DNA of 64,000 nucleotides from Advenella mimigardefordensis DPN7 (GCF_000521505.1 NZ_CP003915.1:2294001-2358000); one strand, 5' to 3'; counted from the first letter of the stretch, positions 1-8,552 are shown. Notes: generated by a model not told the origin, from the letters alone. Made by a program: numbers and translations.

Positions 1-488
1 GCTCGCTTGCTCATCTCACAGGAGCGGAATTTTCCAGGCTGGCCGGGCTGGATATGATGCATGTTCCCTATCAGGGGGGATCTCAGGTGTTGCGCGCTAT
101 CATTCAAAAAGACGTATACGCGACTTTTGTTACCGGTCTGGAGAGCGCGGGCGCTATGGATACGGGAAAATTCAGTTACCTGGCCGTTGCCTCGCCAAAG
201 CGGGTGCCCTCTTTGCCTGAGGTGCCAGCCATTGCCGAGGAAATACCGGGTTTTGAAAGCTCCATCTGGTTTGCTATTTTTGCATCCCGTCATACGAGTC
301 AGGGCACTGCTGATCAATTGCGATCGGCCATCATCAAAGCGATGCAGACGCCTGAATTCCGACAGTATTTGCAGGAGCGACATTCCGAGGTCGTCAGTAG
401 CACACCTGAGGAGCTTACGGAACGCGTGAAAAAAGATATGGCCCACTGGAAGGATGTTGCAAAAGAAAGCAACATCCCTCTTGAGTGA
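1..488 (+). CDS. Bug/TctC-family periplasmic binding protein, 3' part
   Basis: C-terminal part (about 161 codons) of a tripartite-tricarboxylate-receptor (Bug/TctC) solute-binding protein. The frame is open from base 3 across the window edge, so the true start and signal peptide lie upstream; the ATG codons at 54 and 57 are internal. The segment carries the family signature MHVPYQGG at the hinge, followed by the usual late motifs SLPEVPAIAEEIPGFESS and a C-terminal helix ending in VKKDMAHWKDVAKESNIPLE. The family binds carboxylates or related small molecules in the periplasm, but the ligand cannot be read from the sequence. It converges on the MaoC gene at 528, with a strong hairpin between them. 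Confidence 0.9.
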   Translation, partial: SLAHLTGAEFSRLAGLDMMHVPYQGGSQVLRAIIQKDVYATFVTGLESAGAMDTGKFSYLAVASPKRVPSLPEVPAIAEEIPGFESSIWFAIFASRHTSQGTADQLRSAIIKAMQTPEFRQYLQERHSEVVSSTPEELTERVKKDMAHWKDVAKESNIPLE

Positions 489-504
489 ACCTAAGCTGGA
501 CCTG

Positions 505-536
505 CGTCCATGGCGCACGAATGGGCGCTATGGACG
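505..536. terminator. Hairpin between convergent genes
   Basis: Arms CGTCCATGGCGC (505-516) and GCGCTATGGACG (525-536) pair over 12 positions with one G.T and an 8-nt loop. It sits between the convergent Bug gene (stop at 488) and the MaoC gene (stop at 528) and overlaps the last codons of the latter. Neither side has a clear U-tract, so a bidirectional terminator is plausible but not classic. Confidence 0.55.
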
Positions 537-992
537 GCGCTTATACAGAAACTTTGTGGTCATTTCCTGAGCCACCATACCATCCTGTTTGATACATTCG
601 CGCAGGAACGTTACCACTCCTCTATCCTTCTTACTTGTTTCCTTTTTTTCCAGCACACGGGAGCGCATACGGATAGTATCTCCGTTCTTCACCGGCGCAA
701 TCATACGCCAGCCGTCGTTCTGCAACAACGCAATCAGTGTTCCATCGTTGATACCGCTGGCATATTGTAAACCCGCCATAACTGCGTACACCAGCGGGCC
801 ATGTGCAATCGGCTCTCCAAAAGGACCGTCCTTGCAGAACTCCCAATTGGTATGCACTTCGTTAAAGTCGCCGGAAAGGCAGGCGAAATTCACGATATCC
901 GTTGTGGTAATGGTTCGGGCCGGACTCAGAAACTCCTGCCCTACTTCAAAATCCTCGAAATACTTACCACGCGGTTTTACTTGAACAGTCAT
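528..992 (-). CDS. MaoC-family enoyl-CoA hydratase (catalytic type)
   Basis: 154-residue single hot-dog protein. The hydratase-2 signature is intact as LSGDFNEVHTN at residues 39-49, with Asp42 and His47 at the catalytic positions, followed by the substrate-loop GEPIAHGPL. Such proteins hydrate trans-2-enoyl-CoA to 3-hydroxyacyl-CoA in the cytoplasm. The start is preceded by AAGGAGG, 5 bases before ATG. It is the last gene of the minus-strand operon 5594-528 and follows the Ltp2-like gene by 24 bases. A close paralog lies at 52852-53313, beside another Ltp2-like/DUF35 pair, which supports a shared pathway step. It may act as a heteromer with the motif-less MaoC protein at 2649 (inference). 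Confidence 0.9.
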   Translation of the reverse strand: MTVQVKPRGKYFEDFEVGQEFLSPARTITTTDIVNFACLSGDFNEVHTNWEFCKDGPFGEPIAHGPLVYAVMAGLQYASGINDGTLIALLQNDGWRMIAPVKNGDTIRMRSRVLEKKETSKKDRGVVTFLRECIKQDGMVAQEMTTKFLYKRRP

Positions 993-1016
993 ACTAACCT
1001 CCTTGTTTTATATTGT

Positions 1017-2195
1017 TTAACCTTTTTCACCGGCCAGAATGAGCGTGCAATGCGAAGACAGAATCCCGCCTTCGTTATGCACCAGCGCCACTTCTGCCCC
1101 TTCCACTTGTCGGTTGCCCAGGCCGCCACGTAATTGCCGTACTGCTTCGACGATGCCGAATAGCCCGCCAGCGGCCCCGGCATGGGCGTGCGACAGCATG
1201 CCGCCATGCGTATTGACCGGCAATGTCCCTCCAATACGTGTATAGCCGTCAGCGAACATCGGACCGGCTTCGCCTGGCTTGCAAAAGCCAAGCTCTTCAA
1301 ACTCAATCAGCGGCACGATCGTAAAGCAATCATATAGTTCAGCTACATCGATATCCCGGGCGTTCAGGCCAGCCATTTCATATGCAATACGGCCGGATTC
1401 GGCCGCGCCAAATTCTGTCAGGCTGGGAGCACACATCAAGTGTTCATGGGTGTGATATTCGCCGATGCCCTGCAGATAAATCGGCCTTCCCGGCACGTCC
1501 TTTGCACGCTCGGCACTGGTCACAATAAATGCACCGCCTGCATCGGAAATCAGGCAACAGTCGAGCATACCCAGTGGATCCGCTATCGGCTTGGCGTTGT
1601 TCACATCATCCAGCGTAATGCTTTTTTTCATATGTGCATTGGGATGCAGCAGTGCGTGTTCGCGTGTTTGCACGGCCACGTGTGACAACTGGTCACGCGT
1701 TGTGCCATATTTATGCATATGACGTTGGGCGATCATGGCGTAGTAGCCGGGAATGGAGCCGCCATACGGTTGCTCGTAATACGGATGACCAACCGCCAGC
1801 AGGGTTGAGAGCGTGGCGTCGCGAGACTGGCCGGTGGCACGGTTTTCGCCGGCACATACCAGAATGGTTTCTGCCTGACCAGAGGCAATGGCCTGTGCGG
1901 CATGATGGAGCATCACCGCAGGGCTGGCACCGCCGACAACCATCGAGGCGTTATAGCGTGGCTTGATCCCCAGGTATTCGCATAGCACGGAACCCAGCAT
2001 AAAATAGGGTTCGGTAAAAGAATAGGCGGTAAGCAGACCATCGATATCCGAGATGGTCATGCCGGCATCTTCCAGCGCATATTTGGCTGCCTGAGCGTTC
2101 AGCCCCAGGCCGGTCATATGTGGCACTTTGCCGATGTCCGACTCGCCAACGCCAACAATCGCTACCTTATTTTTAAGAGATACGGGTTTTTTCAT
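1017..2195 (-). CDS. Ltp2/SCP-x thiolase-fold protein, probable retro-aldolase subunit
   Basis: 392-residue thiolase-fold protein. I place the start at the ATG at 2195 (MKKPVSLKNK) rather than at the upstream in-frame start at 2285, because the paralog at 51188-52366 begins there and has the same length. The region around residues 81-95, where true thiolases carry the nucleophilic Cys, reads YNASMVVGGASPAVM with no Cys. The C-terminal NTHGGMLSHAHAGAAGG (about 328-344) is conserved. Cys-less members such as Ltp2 of steroid degraders cleave beta-hydroxyacyl-CoA by retro-aldol reaction together with a DUF35 protein, and a DUF35 gene lies directly upstream. The substrate is unknown. Alternative: a non-catalytic lipid-transfer-type protein. 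Confidence 0.85.
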   Translation of the reverse strand: MKKPVSLKNKVAIVGVGESDIGKVPHMTGLGLNAQAAKYALEDAGMTISDIDGLLTAYSFTEPYFMLGSVLCEYLGIKPRYNASMVVGGASPAVMLHHAAQAIASGQAETILVCAGENRATGQSRDATLSTLLAVGHPYYEQPYGGSIPGYYAMIAQRHMHKYGTTRDQLSHVAVQTREHALLHPNAHMKKSITLDDVNNAKPIADPLGMLDCCLISDAGGAFIVTSAERAKDVPGRPIYLQGIGEYHTHEHLMCAPSLTEFGAAESGRIAYEMAGLNARDIDVAELYDCFTIVPLIEFEELGFCKPGEAGPMFADGYTRIGGTLPVNTHGGMLSHAHAGAAGGLFGIVEAVRQLRGGLGNRQVEGAEVALVHNEGGILSSHCTLILAGEKG

Positions 2196-2208
2196 GACAG
2201 TGCTGCCC

Positions 2209-2652
2209 TTATGATACAGTGCGCTTAAACTGGGGCAGCAGTGCACCATCACCCCGATCTTCGAACATGACCGACACGCGATCACCGATTTTTACTGCCA
2301 GCGCATCGTCTCCCACAATGTTCGACATCATACGCACCCCTTCATCCAGCTCTATCAGTGCTACCGCATAGGGCACTTTTGAGGCGAATGCGGGGTCAGA
2401 AGCGCGTCGAATGATCGTAAAACTGTGGACCTCGCCCTGACCTTTTGCAACAATCCATTCCAGCTGATCCGACCAGCAATGCGGGCACAGATGGCGAGGC
2501 ATGAAATGCACCTCACCACACGTTCTGCACTTGCGGATAACCAGACGTCGTTCTCTTGCGGCATCCCAGTAGGCCTGCGAATCTGCATTCACCACCGGTT
2601 TTGGAAGTGGATTGGTCAACTGAGTCTCCTCTTTTGGTGTTGTCGAATTCAT
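2209..2652 (-). CDS. DUF35 zinc-ribbon/OB-fold acyl-CoA protein
   Basis: 147 residues with the standard architecture: N-terminal helix (about 15-40), rubredoxin-like zinc ribbon with Cys42, Cys45, Cys56 and Cys59 (CRTCG...CPHCW), then an OB fold to the C-terminus. DUF35 proteins pair with thiolase-fold partners; in the Ltp2 system the partner is required for aldolase activity. It sits between the Ltp2-like gene (13 bases downstream) and the MaoC protein at 2649, whose stop overlaps its ATG by 4 bases, which suggests translational coupling. The 136-residue paralog at 52377 occupies the same relative position in the second cluster. Confidence 0.88.
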   Translation of the reverse strand: MNSTTPKEETQLTNPLPKPVVNADSQAYWDAARERRLVIRKCRTCGEVHFMPRHLCPHCWSDQLEWIVAKGQGEVHSFTIIRRASDPAFASKVPYAVALIELDEGVRMMSNIVGDDALAVKIGDRVSVMFEDRGDGALLPQFKRTVS

Positions 2653-3116
2653 GCAGCTTCATCCCGATATTGGCGGGTTCGGATCATACGCGTTGAGGTA
2701 TAGCTCAGCACGATTTCTTCTTTCCAGTTGATCACTTCGTGATCGGTCATGACGACGCCACGATCTGGCTTACTGGTTAGCCGCTTGGACTTGAAGCGCA
2801 CGCGATTGGCGATGGCATCGCCCACGAATACCGGTTTAAGGAATCGGGGTGTTAGTTCCATCAGAAAAATTCCGCGTCGTGTGGTCAGTCCGGCATGCAG
2901 CAACAGCCCTTCGGCCAGACTCAGTACATGCAGCCCCGGCGCCATGCGTCCGCCATACTCCCTGGACGATTTGACATAGTTCATATCCGTATAGGTCGGA
3001 CTGGTAAATCCATGCAGCTCCACGAAATTGGCAACGCCCTCCTCCGTAACATCACAATAGGCGCTCTGATACGTCCAATCCTCTGCATACTCTTCGAAAT
3101 ACAGGCCTTCTTTCAT
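2649..3116 (-). CDS. MaoC-like hot-dog protein lacking the hydratase motif
   Basis: 155 residues. The hot-dog fold is recognisable (GGRMAPGLHVLSLAEGLLLHAG; late strand region VFVGDAIANRVRFKSKRL), but the signature region reads VELHGFTSPTYTD at about 32-44, where GDxNPxHxD is expected, so the catalytic Asp and His are missing. In the ChsH1-ChsH2 hydratase of steroid degraders only one of the two hot-dog partners is catalytic; by analogy this could be the structural or substrate-binding partner of the intact MaoC protein at 528. A strong AAGGAG precedes the start. It overlaps the DUF35 gene by ATGA and follows the acyl-CoA dehydrogenase by 19 bases. Confidence 0.82.
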   Translation of the reverse strand: MKEGLYFEEYAEDWTYQSAYCDVTEEGVANFVELHGFTSPTYTDMNYVKSSREYGGRMAPGLHVLSLAEGLLLHAGLTTRRGIFLMELTPRFLKPVFVGDAIANRVRFKSKRLTSKPDRGVVMTDHEVINWKEEIVLSYTSTRMIRTRQYRDEAA

Positions 3117-3135
3117 TTGCCCTTCTCCTTCTCAA

Positions 3136-4320
3136 TCAATACGAACGTGGCAAGCCAAGCACATGCTGACTAACATAATTCAGTACCATGTTGGGTGAGA
3201 TCGGCGCGATCTGGAAGACCCGTGTATCGCGGAAACGCCGCTCAATGTGATACTCCCGCGCCAGACCGAAGCCGCCATGCGTTTGCATGCATACATTGGC
3301 CAGTTCCCAGGATGCATCGGCGGCCAGCATCTTGGCAATATTGGCGTCACCGCCACATGGCTCGTTGCGGTCGAACTTTTCGGCTGCTTTCCAGCGCAGC
3401 GCATCGGCGGCTTCCAGATGCGCATAGCCTTTAGCAATAGGAAATTGCACGCCCTGATTCGCGCCAATGGGTTTGCCAAACAGCACACGCTCCTTAGCAT
3501 AATTGACAGCCTTATCCACAAACCAGCGACCGTCACCAATCGCTTCTGAGGCAATAATGATGCGTTCCGCATTCAGGCCGTCCAGCAAATATCTGAATCC
3601 TTTGCCCTCTTCGCCTATCATGGAGGTTTCAGGCACTCGCATATTGTCGTAGAACACTTCGAACGTGTGATGATTGAACATCACATCGATCTTGCGACTA
3701 CTGTATTGCGTTGGATCAACCTGGCGTTTGTCAACCAGAAAGGCCGAGATACCCTGATGCGGTTTGGCGGGATCTTTCGGTGGACTGGTGCGGGCAAACA
3801 GCATGAACGCATCGGTATAATCAAAACGCGAGGTCCACAATTTTTGCCCCTTGATCACCCATTCATTGCCTTCTTTCCATGCTTTAGTCTGCAGTTTGGC
3901 GGTATCGGTACCGGCATTGGGCTCAGTAAGAGAAAAAGACTGCAGCCGTACCCGTCCTGCACATACTTCTTCCAGTATCTTGCGTTTTTGTTCATCGGTG
4001 CCATGGCGTGCCAGAATACCCATCATGAACATCTGACCATGAATCATGGAACCAACGCCGCCGGACCGGTGCATTTCTTCGACAATGACGCAGGCTTCCT
4101 GTAGTCCCAGCCCCATGCCTCCATATTCTTCCGGAATCATGACCGTATGCAGTTTGGCGTCCATCAAGGCCTTAATATAGTCATGGGGATAGCCTTCCTC
4201 CTTGTCGAGTTTGGCAAAATACTCGTCGTCAAAGCGATGAGTAACGGCTTGCGTGGCCTGTAAGACTTCTTCACGCGTAACGGCTGAAGCGGTTGATTGG
4301 GGTTGGGTTTTAGCGTCCAT
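3136..4320 (-). CDS. Acyl-CoA dehydrogenase, catalytic Glu in the isovaleryl-type position
   Basis: 394-residue FAD-dependent acyl-CoA dehydrogenase. Recognisable parts are FSLTEPNAGTDTAKLQT (flavin/substrate region), LWTSRFDYTDAF, QTHGGFGLAREYHIERRFRD and a C-terminal LPRSY. The position that carries Glu376 in medium-chain enzymes (YEGT) reads APIS here. A Glu is present at residue 252 (LNAERI), the place used by isovaleryl- and long-chain-type enzymes, so activity is expected. The ATG at 4320 is chosen; an in-frame TTG at 4350 would overlap the upstream stop by 4 bases and cannot be excluded. It would form the enoyl-CoA used by the MaoC pair downstream. Confidence 0.9.
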   Translation of the reverse strand: MDAKTQPQSTASAVTREEVLQATQAVTHRFDDEYFAKLDKEEGYPHDYIKALMDAKLHTVMIPEEYGGMGLGLQEACVIVEEMHRSGGVGSMIHGQMFMMGILARHGTDEQKRKILEEVCAGRVRLQSFSLTEPNAGTDTAKLQTKAWKEGNEWVIKGQKLWTSRFDYTDAFMLFARTSPPKDPAKPHQGISAFLVDKRQVDPTQYSSRKIDVMFNHHTFEVFYDNMRVPETSMIGEEGKGFRYLLDGLNAERIIIASEAIGDGRWFVDKAVNYAKERVLFGKPIGANQGVQFPIAKGYAHLEAADALRWKAAEKFDRNEPCGGDANIAKMLAADASWELANVCMQTHGGFGLAREYHIERRFRDTRVFQIAPISPNMVLNYVSQHVLGLPRSY

Positions 4321-4346
4321 GTCGATATTTCCAAGGTTAATGGTTT

Positions 4347-5594
4347 TCAAGCAATGTTGGCCATGGCCATCGGTGTACCGAAGGCACCTGCCTGTTCCAG
4401 GCAGGATATGTCGTTGGCCGAAAGATTCAGTTCACGTGCAAGTACGGTGTCACGATGTTCATTCAATAGCGGCACCAGATGGCTACCTTCTGCAGGCGTA
4501 AAGCCGCTCGGGTCTACGGGCAGCATCATGGAACCGCCAATGCCGTCGTTCACTTGCCGAAGCGCGCCGCGTGTTTGCAGATACTCATCATTGGTCAACT
4601 CCGCCATCGTCAGAATGCTGGCTACCGGCACATCCACAGCATTGAGTTTTGCCACGATGTCGTCCCGGGTAAATTGCCGTGTGAAGGCTTCGGTAATCTG
4701 GTGCACGTCGCGTTGATTTTTGGCTCGTTCAATATAGGTTTCGTAGCGGGGATCGGTGCCCAACTCGGGACGCCCCATCGCTTTGCAAAGGCGTTTCCAG
4801 AAGTCGTCCCGGTTGACGCCAATATTGACGAATCCGTCAGACGCAGGGAACGCACCATAGGGAACGCCATGGAAATTATTCGAACCGGCAAAGGCGCGTA
4901 GTTCGGCGCTTGCAGACTGCTCACGAGCCAGCGCCACGCTGACCATGGGCAGGGAGCACTCAACCATGCTCATATCCAGCACACGGCCTACACCATATTT
5001 CTCCTGATTGCGAAGCGCCAGCAAAATAGCCGAGTGCGCTGCCATACCCGCAACGATATCGCCCAGTGCAAAGCCGCACCAAACCGGATTACCATCATGA
5101 TCTCGGGTCAGACTGGTTGTGCCGGACATGGCCTCGGCCACCATTGCCAGTCCTGCGCGGTCGGTGAATTTACCTGCGTTGTGCAGACCAAAGCCCGAAA
5201 TGCAGGCAATAATCAGGCGCGGGTATCGCTTGCGCAGTTCATCGGGATGTATTCCCAGGCGCTTAAGCGCGCCGCCGCGCATATTGGTCAGAACCACATC
5301 GGCCGTTTCCAGCAGGCGATGCAGCGTCTGGATGCCGCTTTCATTCTTCAGGTCCAGCGATACACTCTGCTTGCCCCGGTTAAGCGAAGCAAAATAGCCG
5401 GAGATCACTTGATCACCAACGCGCCGCATGGGCTCGCGATGTCGTGTTAACTCGCCGTCAGGGGGTTCTATCTTGACGACACTGGCACCCTCTTCGGCCA
5501 GTAACTGGCCGCAATAGGGCCCGGCGATCAGATGCGATAATTCAATGACTTTGACGCCCTGCAACGGACTGGAAATGAAGTTAGATTCAGACAT
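4347..5594 (-). CDS. Class III (CaiB/BaiF) CoA-transferase
   Basis: 415 residues of the family III CoA-transferase fold. The N-terminal VIELSHLIAGPYCGQLLAEEGASVVKIEPP motif is typical, and Asp179 in GFALGDIVAGMAAH matches the catalytic aspartate that forms the acyl-enzyme anhydride in formyl-CoA transferase-type enzymes. It would activate a carboxylate by taking CoA from another thioester. It is the first gene of the operon 5594-528, so it likely supplies the CoA ester that the downstream acyl-CoA dehydrogenase, MaoC and Ltp2-like proteins process. The ribosome binding site is weak. Racemase activity is less likely, as the residues seen in the AMACR-like gene at 56837 are not arranged this way here. 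Confidence 0.9.
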   Translation of the reverse strand: MSESNFISSPLQGVKVIELSHLIAGPYCGQLLAEEGASVVKIEPPDGELTRHREPMRRVGDQVISGYFASLNRGKQSVSLDLKNESGIQTLHRLLETADVVLTNMRGGALKRLGIHPDELRKRYPRLIIACISGFGLHNAGKFTDRAGLAMVAEAMSGTTSLTRDHDGNPVWCGFALGDIVAGMAAHSAILLALRNQEKYGVGRVLDMSMVECSLPMVSVALAREQSASAELRAFAGSNNFHGVPYGAFPASDGFVNIGVNRDDFWKRLCKAMGRPELGTDPRYETYIERAKNQRDVHQITEAFTRQFTRDDIVAKLNAVDVPVASILTMAELTNDEYLQTRGALRQVNDGIGGSMMLPVDPSGFTPAEGSHLVPLLNEHRDTVLARELNLSANDISCLEQAGAFGTPMAMANIA

Positions 5595-5647
5595 GGCATA
5601 CGTGATGTAGTGAACATTGAAGCCAGTTTGATGTTTTGGTGAGCGAT

Positions 5648-5694
5648 TGTCGAGTTGTATTTTTTAGGGGTTTTGGAAAGTATTTCTTACGCTT
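5648..5694. promoter_or_regulatory. Candidate shared operator upstream of the Ltp2 operon
   Basis: This upstream region of the operon that starts at 5594 carries TGTCGAGTTGTATTT (5648-5662) and CTTACGCTT (5686-5694). Both recur in the same order upstream of the MmgE/PrpD gene at 8552, as TGTCGAGTTGCATTT and CTTACGCTT. No convincing -35/-10 or -24/-12 pair was found in 5595-5729. A common regulator is an inference. Confidence 0.4.
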
Positions 5695-5729
5695 TCTGGT
5701 TCGAGCTGAACTCAAACAACGCCAAAAGA

Positions 5730-5755
5730 CCTATGGATGCGGCGATATCCATAGG
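5730..5755 (-). terminator. Rho-independent terminator after the MmgE/PrpD pair
   Basis: A perfect 9-bp stem, CCTATGGAT (5730-5738) with ATCCATAGG (5747-5755), encloses an 8-nt loop. Read on the minus strand it is followed by TCTTTT. It lies 54 bases past the stop of the minus-strand MmgE/PrpD gene at 5809 and separates it from the operon starting at 5594. Confidence 0.7.
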
Positions 5756-5808
5756 CTCTAAAAGTACCGGACAGGTTGATTCGAATCGTTACATCGGAAG
5801 ATGTGCTT

Positions 5809-7167
5809 TTAGCGTGTTGATTCGATACAAAGTGCATCCACCAGCGTGGAAACATCAGTATTTTTGTCAATAGTCCAGACAAAATCAAGCAGCTGTCGCG
5901 CGCTATCCGCCGCTCCCCAGCTTCTGTACAGATCGCTGAACTTGGCTTCCAATTCCGTATCACTCACTGGATTACCTGCGTTCCCTTTAGGATTGGGCTG
6001 CAAATGCGTATACACTGAACCAGCCATATTCAAAACGCTGATGCGGGTGGACGAGTTGGCGGGAAATGCGGCAGTCAACTCCGGTACCGCTGATACACTG
6101 ATCCGCTTCATCATCTCCAGAACTGCTCTGCTTTGCAATTGATCCGTTTCGTAGGCAGTGCTGGAGAGGCTTCCCGTTATCCACGCATGGGCGACCGTAT
6201 AGGGCATGCTGTGATCGGCCGTTTCCCGATTGTCCGGCGCCCATCGGCCGGGATCCTGCCCCATGGCGAGATAGGCAGCTTCATACGTTTCAATTTCTAT
6301 ACGTTGTACATCACTGGCGGCAACGGTATTGCGAAGTATGAGCGCCGCGTCCACTGCAGATTGTCCGTGGTAACACACCGGATGCAATTTAAGATGTGTC
6401 TGACAAATGAGCGGGACAGCGCCACCGCCAGGATCCCATTCAAACCTGCCAAGTATCTCCCATAGCCCCCCCTTGCCCTCCACTGGTGCCGTTGGCCCGG
6501 TAACCCCCTCGCGTGCCAGCATGGCCGCAAAAACGCCATTGCGAGCGCCATTGGGGCCGCCACACCCTTTCCAGTCAGAGAGTGTGCCACAGCGTACGTT
6601 ATAAAGATGAAGATTCGCAGCCAGCACCAGACACAATGCATTGGCCGTCTGCTGCTCCGAATAATCCAGCAGACTGGCAATGCCGGCGGCGGTTCCTGCT
6701 GCCGCAGCAGTCCCCTGGTCAATACCCCTGGCTGCCATTTGAACACTTGCGCACAGGCTGCAATAAATTTCATAGGCTACGACCACTGCCGCTAACAGCG
6801 ATTTTCCGTCGCTATGGAAGGCTTCAGCCACCGCAATGAGCCCTCCCAGCATATCGCTGGGATGGCCATTACTTCGCGACAACACTGTGTCACTGAAATC
6901 CTGATACCGCAGCATCGTTCCATTGGCGAAAGCGGCCATTTCAATAGACGTCTCTTGTCCGGTGCCCCAGATGCGTGCGGATGGGGTTGAATGCGTGCGG
7001 GCTGCCAGCTTCTTTATTGATAGACAAAACGGTTCAGCTGATGCCGCCGCCGCGCATCCCAGACTGTCTATAATCCGCCGGCGGGCCTCGTGAATGGCTT
7101 CTGGGGCGATCGTGTCAAATGCGGTGTCGACTATGTAGCGCGCAAGTTTTTGTATGGTCGCGTCCAT
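5809..7167 (-). CDS. MmgE/PrpD-family protein
   Basis: 452 residues, the usual length of the family. The N-terminal helical domain contains RRRIIDSLGCAAAASAEP and the loop GHPSDMLGGLIAVAEA; KLHPVCYHGQSAVDAAL in the second half corresponds to the conserved KxxPxC segment. Characterised relatives include 2-methylcitrate dehydratase and cis-aconitate decarboxylase, but this subgroup has no assigned substrate that I can name. Its ATG overlaps the stop of the MmgE/PrpD gene upstream (TGATG, one shared base), so the two are probably translated together. The closest paralog in the window is at 17289 (similar length and motifs). A terminator-like hairpin lies downstream at 5730. Confidence 0.88.
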   Translation of the reverse strand: MDATIQKLARYIVDTAFDTIAPEAIHEARRRIIDSLGCAAAASAEPFCLSIKKLAARTHSTPSARIWGTGQETSIEMAAFANGTMLRYQDFSDTVLSRSNGHPSDMLGGLIAVAEAFHSDGKSLLAAVVVAYEIYCSLCASVQMAARGIDQGTAAAAGTAAGIASLLDYSEQQTANALCLVLAANLHLYNVRCGTLSDWKGCGGPNGARNGVFAAMLAREGVTGPTAPVEGKGGLWEILGRFEWDPGGGAVPLICQTHLKLHPVCYHGQSAVDAALILRNTVAASDVQRIEIETYEAAYLAMGQDPGRWAPDNRETADHSMPYTVAHAWITGSLSSTAYETDQLQSRAVLEMMKRISVSAVPELTAAFPANSSTRISVLNMAGSVYTHLQPNPKGNAGNPVSDTELEAKFSDLYRSWGAADSARQLLDFVWTIDKNTDVSTLVDALCIESTR

Positions 7168-8552
7168 CAGTGCTCCAGCACTCGTAAGACCAGGGTTGCA
7201 TCGTCTATCCTGTCCAGATGTTGAATCATCTCTATCGCGCTCATCACGCCATCCGACGCTGGCTTTACGGCTGCCAGCGCGGCACTTTCAGAAAACTTGG
7301 CGCTCAAATACGTCCAATCCATCGGACATTCAATATCGCCTGGCACGTTATCGCCCACTCGTGAAAATGAACGCCCGTCATGCGTGATGATGTCCAGTCG
7401 GCCTTTGGGAAGTTTGCCCGCCCAGTTAAATTGCGCATCGACCACAGCTGTGATTTTCTCTGCGGTTGCCAGCACCTGCGGATCGGCAAGCGCGTCGCCA
7501 ATGAAATCGGTCAGTTTGGCCGAACCGTTGGTAGCGGCAACAGCCACACAGTATGGAATACTGAACTTTGCATCGGCCGCCGTTGCAGGACGGCGCCTGC
7601 TTTCAATAGGCTCGCACAACTGCTTCTGGAAGTCGCCGACATTCACCCGTATTTCGCTGATGTCGGCGACTTTCAACTGATGCTCCCGCATCAGTTCCAG
7701 CGTGGCATGGATAAAACCATGTGAAGCGCCGCAGGAGGGCCATGGTTTGTACAGAATCTCGCCACCGTGGTAGTGCTGCCCTAAATCCCTGATCATGCCA
7801 GTGCGATCATACTCGTTGTCAAAATAGACATTGAACAACCCTGCCTTGCCTTCGAACATACTCTGTACACCCCGAATCCCCTTCTGCGCCATTAACGCGG
7901 CCAGCACAGCACCTTTAGTTGAGAAGCCCGCATACATGCCTCGCAAATCGCTACCAACCCCATAGGCAAGTTCCAGGGTACCGCAGCTTTGCATACCGGC
8001 AATGCCCAAGGCGCTGATCGTCTGTTCTTTAGTCAGCCCCAATACATGCGCCGCGCTGGCTGCTGCAGAAAATACGCCAAGCACTGTCGTCAGGTGCCAG
8101 TCAAGCCGGCTGGGCACATGGCGACGCATGCGCAGAAACATGTCCTGCCCTGCCGCGACTGCTGCGATCAGCTGTTTACCGGAGACACCACCACGACGCT
8201 CAGCCAATGCAAATACAGCTGGAACGATTGAACTGCTGGGATGATGCCCTTCCGGGGCATGATCATCAAAATCCAGACAATGAGCCATCGCGCCATTATG
8301 AAATGCGGCCCAGACGGCAGGCGCACGTCCTCCAAATCCCATCAGCGAGCTCTCTGGCGTACCGCCCGCTTCGGTTATCAGTGCATTAACGGCCTTCACT
8401 GCCGGCTCGACGCCTGTTGCGGCGAGAATGACCCCGATCGTATCAAGAATACTTTTTTTCGCGCCGTCAACAGCGTCGGGCGACAGGTCCTCGAATCGAG
8501 TATTGATAATAAATTCAGCGAACTCATGCGAGAGATCTGTGGGTGGGGTCAT
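7167..8552 (-). CDS. MmgE/PrpD-family protein
   Basis: 461 residues from the ATG at 8552 (MTPPTDLSHEF). An in-frame ATG at 8627 would add 25 residues, but that extension does not look like the family and covers the upstream motif shared with 5648-5662. Family features are DGAKKSILDTIGVILAA, the active-site loop LDFDDHAPEGHHPSSSIVPA and KPWPSCGASHGF. This is closer to the classic PrpD/aconitate-decarboxylase pattern (DFDD..HPSS) than its downstream partner. It is coupled to the gene at 5809 by a one-base stop/start overlap and is transcribed divergently from the third MmgE/PrpD gene at 8788. Substrate unknown; two different MmgE/PrpD proteins in one transcript suggest sequential or heteromeric use (inference). 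Confidence 0.87.
   Translation of the reverse strand: MTPPTDLSHEFAEFIINTRFEDLSPDAVDGAKKSILDTIGVILAATGVEPAVKAVNALITEAGGTPESSLMGFGGRAPAVWAAFHNGAMAHCLDFDDHAPEGHHPSSSIVPAVFALAERRGGVSGKQLIAAVAAGQDMFLRMRRHVPSRLDWHLTTVLGVFSAAASAAHVLGLTKEQTISALGIAGMQSCGTLELAYGVGSDLRGMYAGFSTKGAVLAALMAQKGIRGVQSMFEGKAGLFNVYFDNEYDRTGMIRDLGQHYHGGEILYKPWPSCGASHGFIHATLELMREHQLKVADISEIRVNVGDFQKQLCEPIESRRRPATAADAKFSIPYCVAVAATNGSAKLTDFIGDALADPQVLATAEKITAVVDAQFNWAGKLPKGRLDIITHDGRSFSRVGDNVPGDIECPMDWTYLSAKFSESAALAAVKPASDGVMSAIEMIQHLDRIDDATLVLRVLEH

Noticed and set aside
2196..2285. A 30-residue N-terminal extension of the Ltp2-like protein
   Set aside because: The Cys-rich extension is absent from the equal-length paralog at 51188 and overlaps the DUF35 gene.
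4321..4350. TTG start for the acyl-CoA dehydrogenase, overlapping the CoA-transferase stop
   Set aside because: Coupled starts of this kind occur, but the ATG at 4320 gives the usual family N-terminus; kept only as an alternative.
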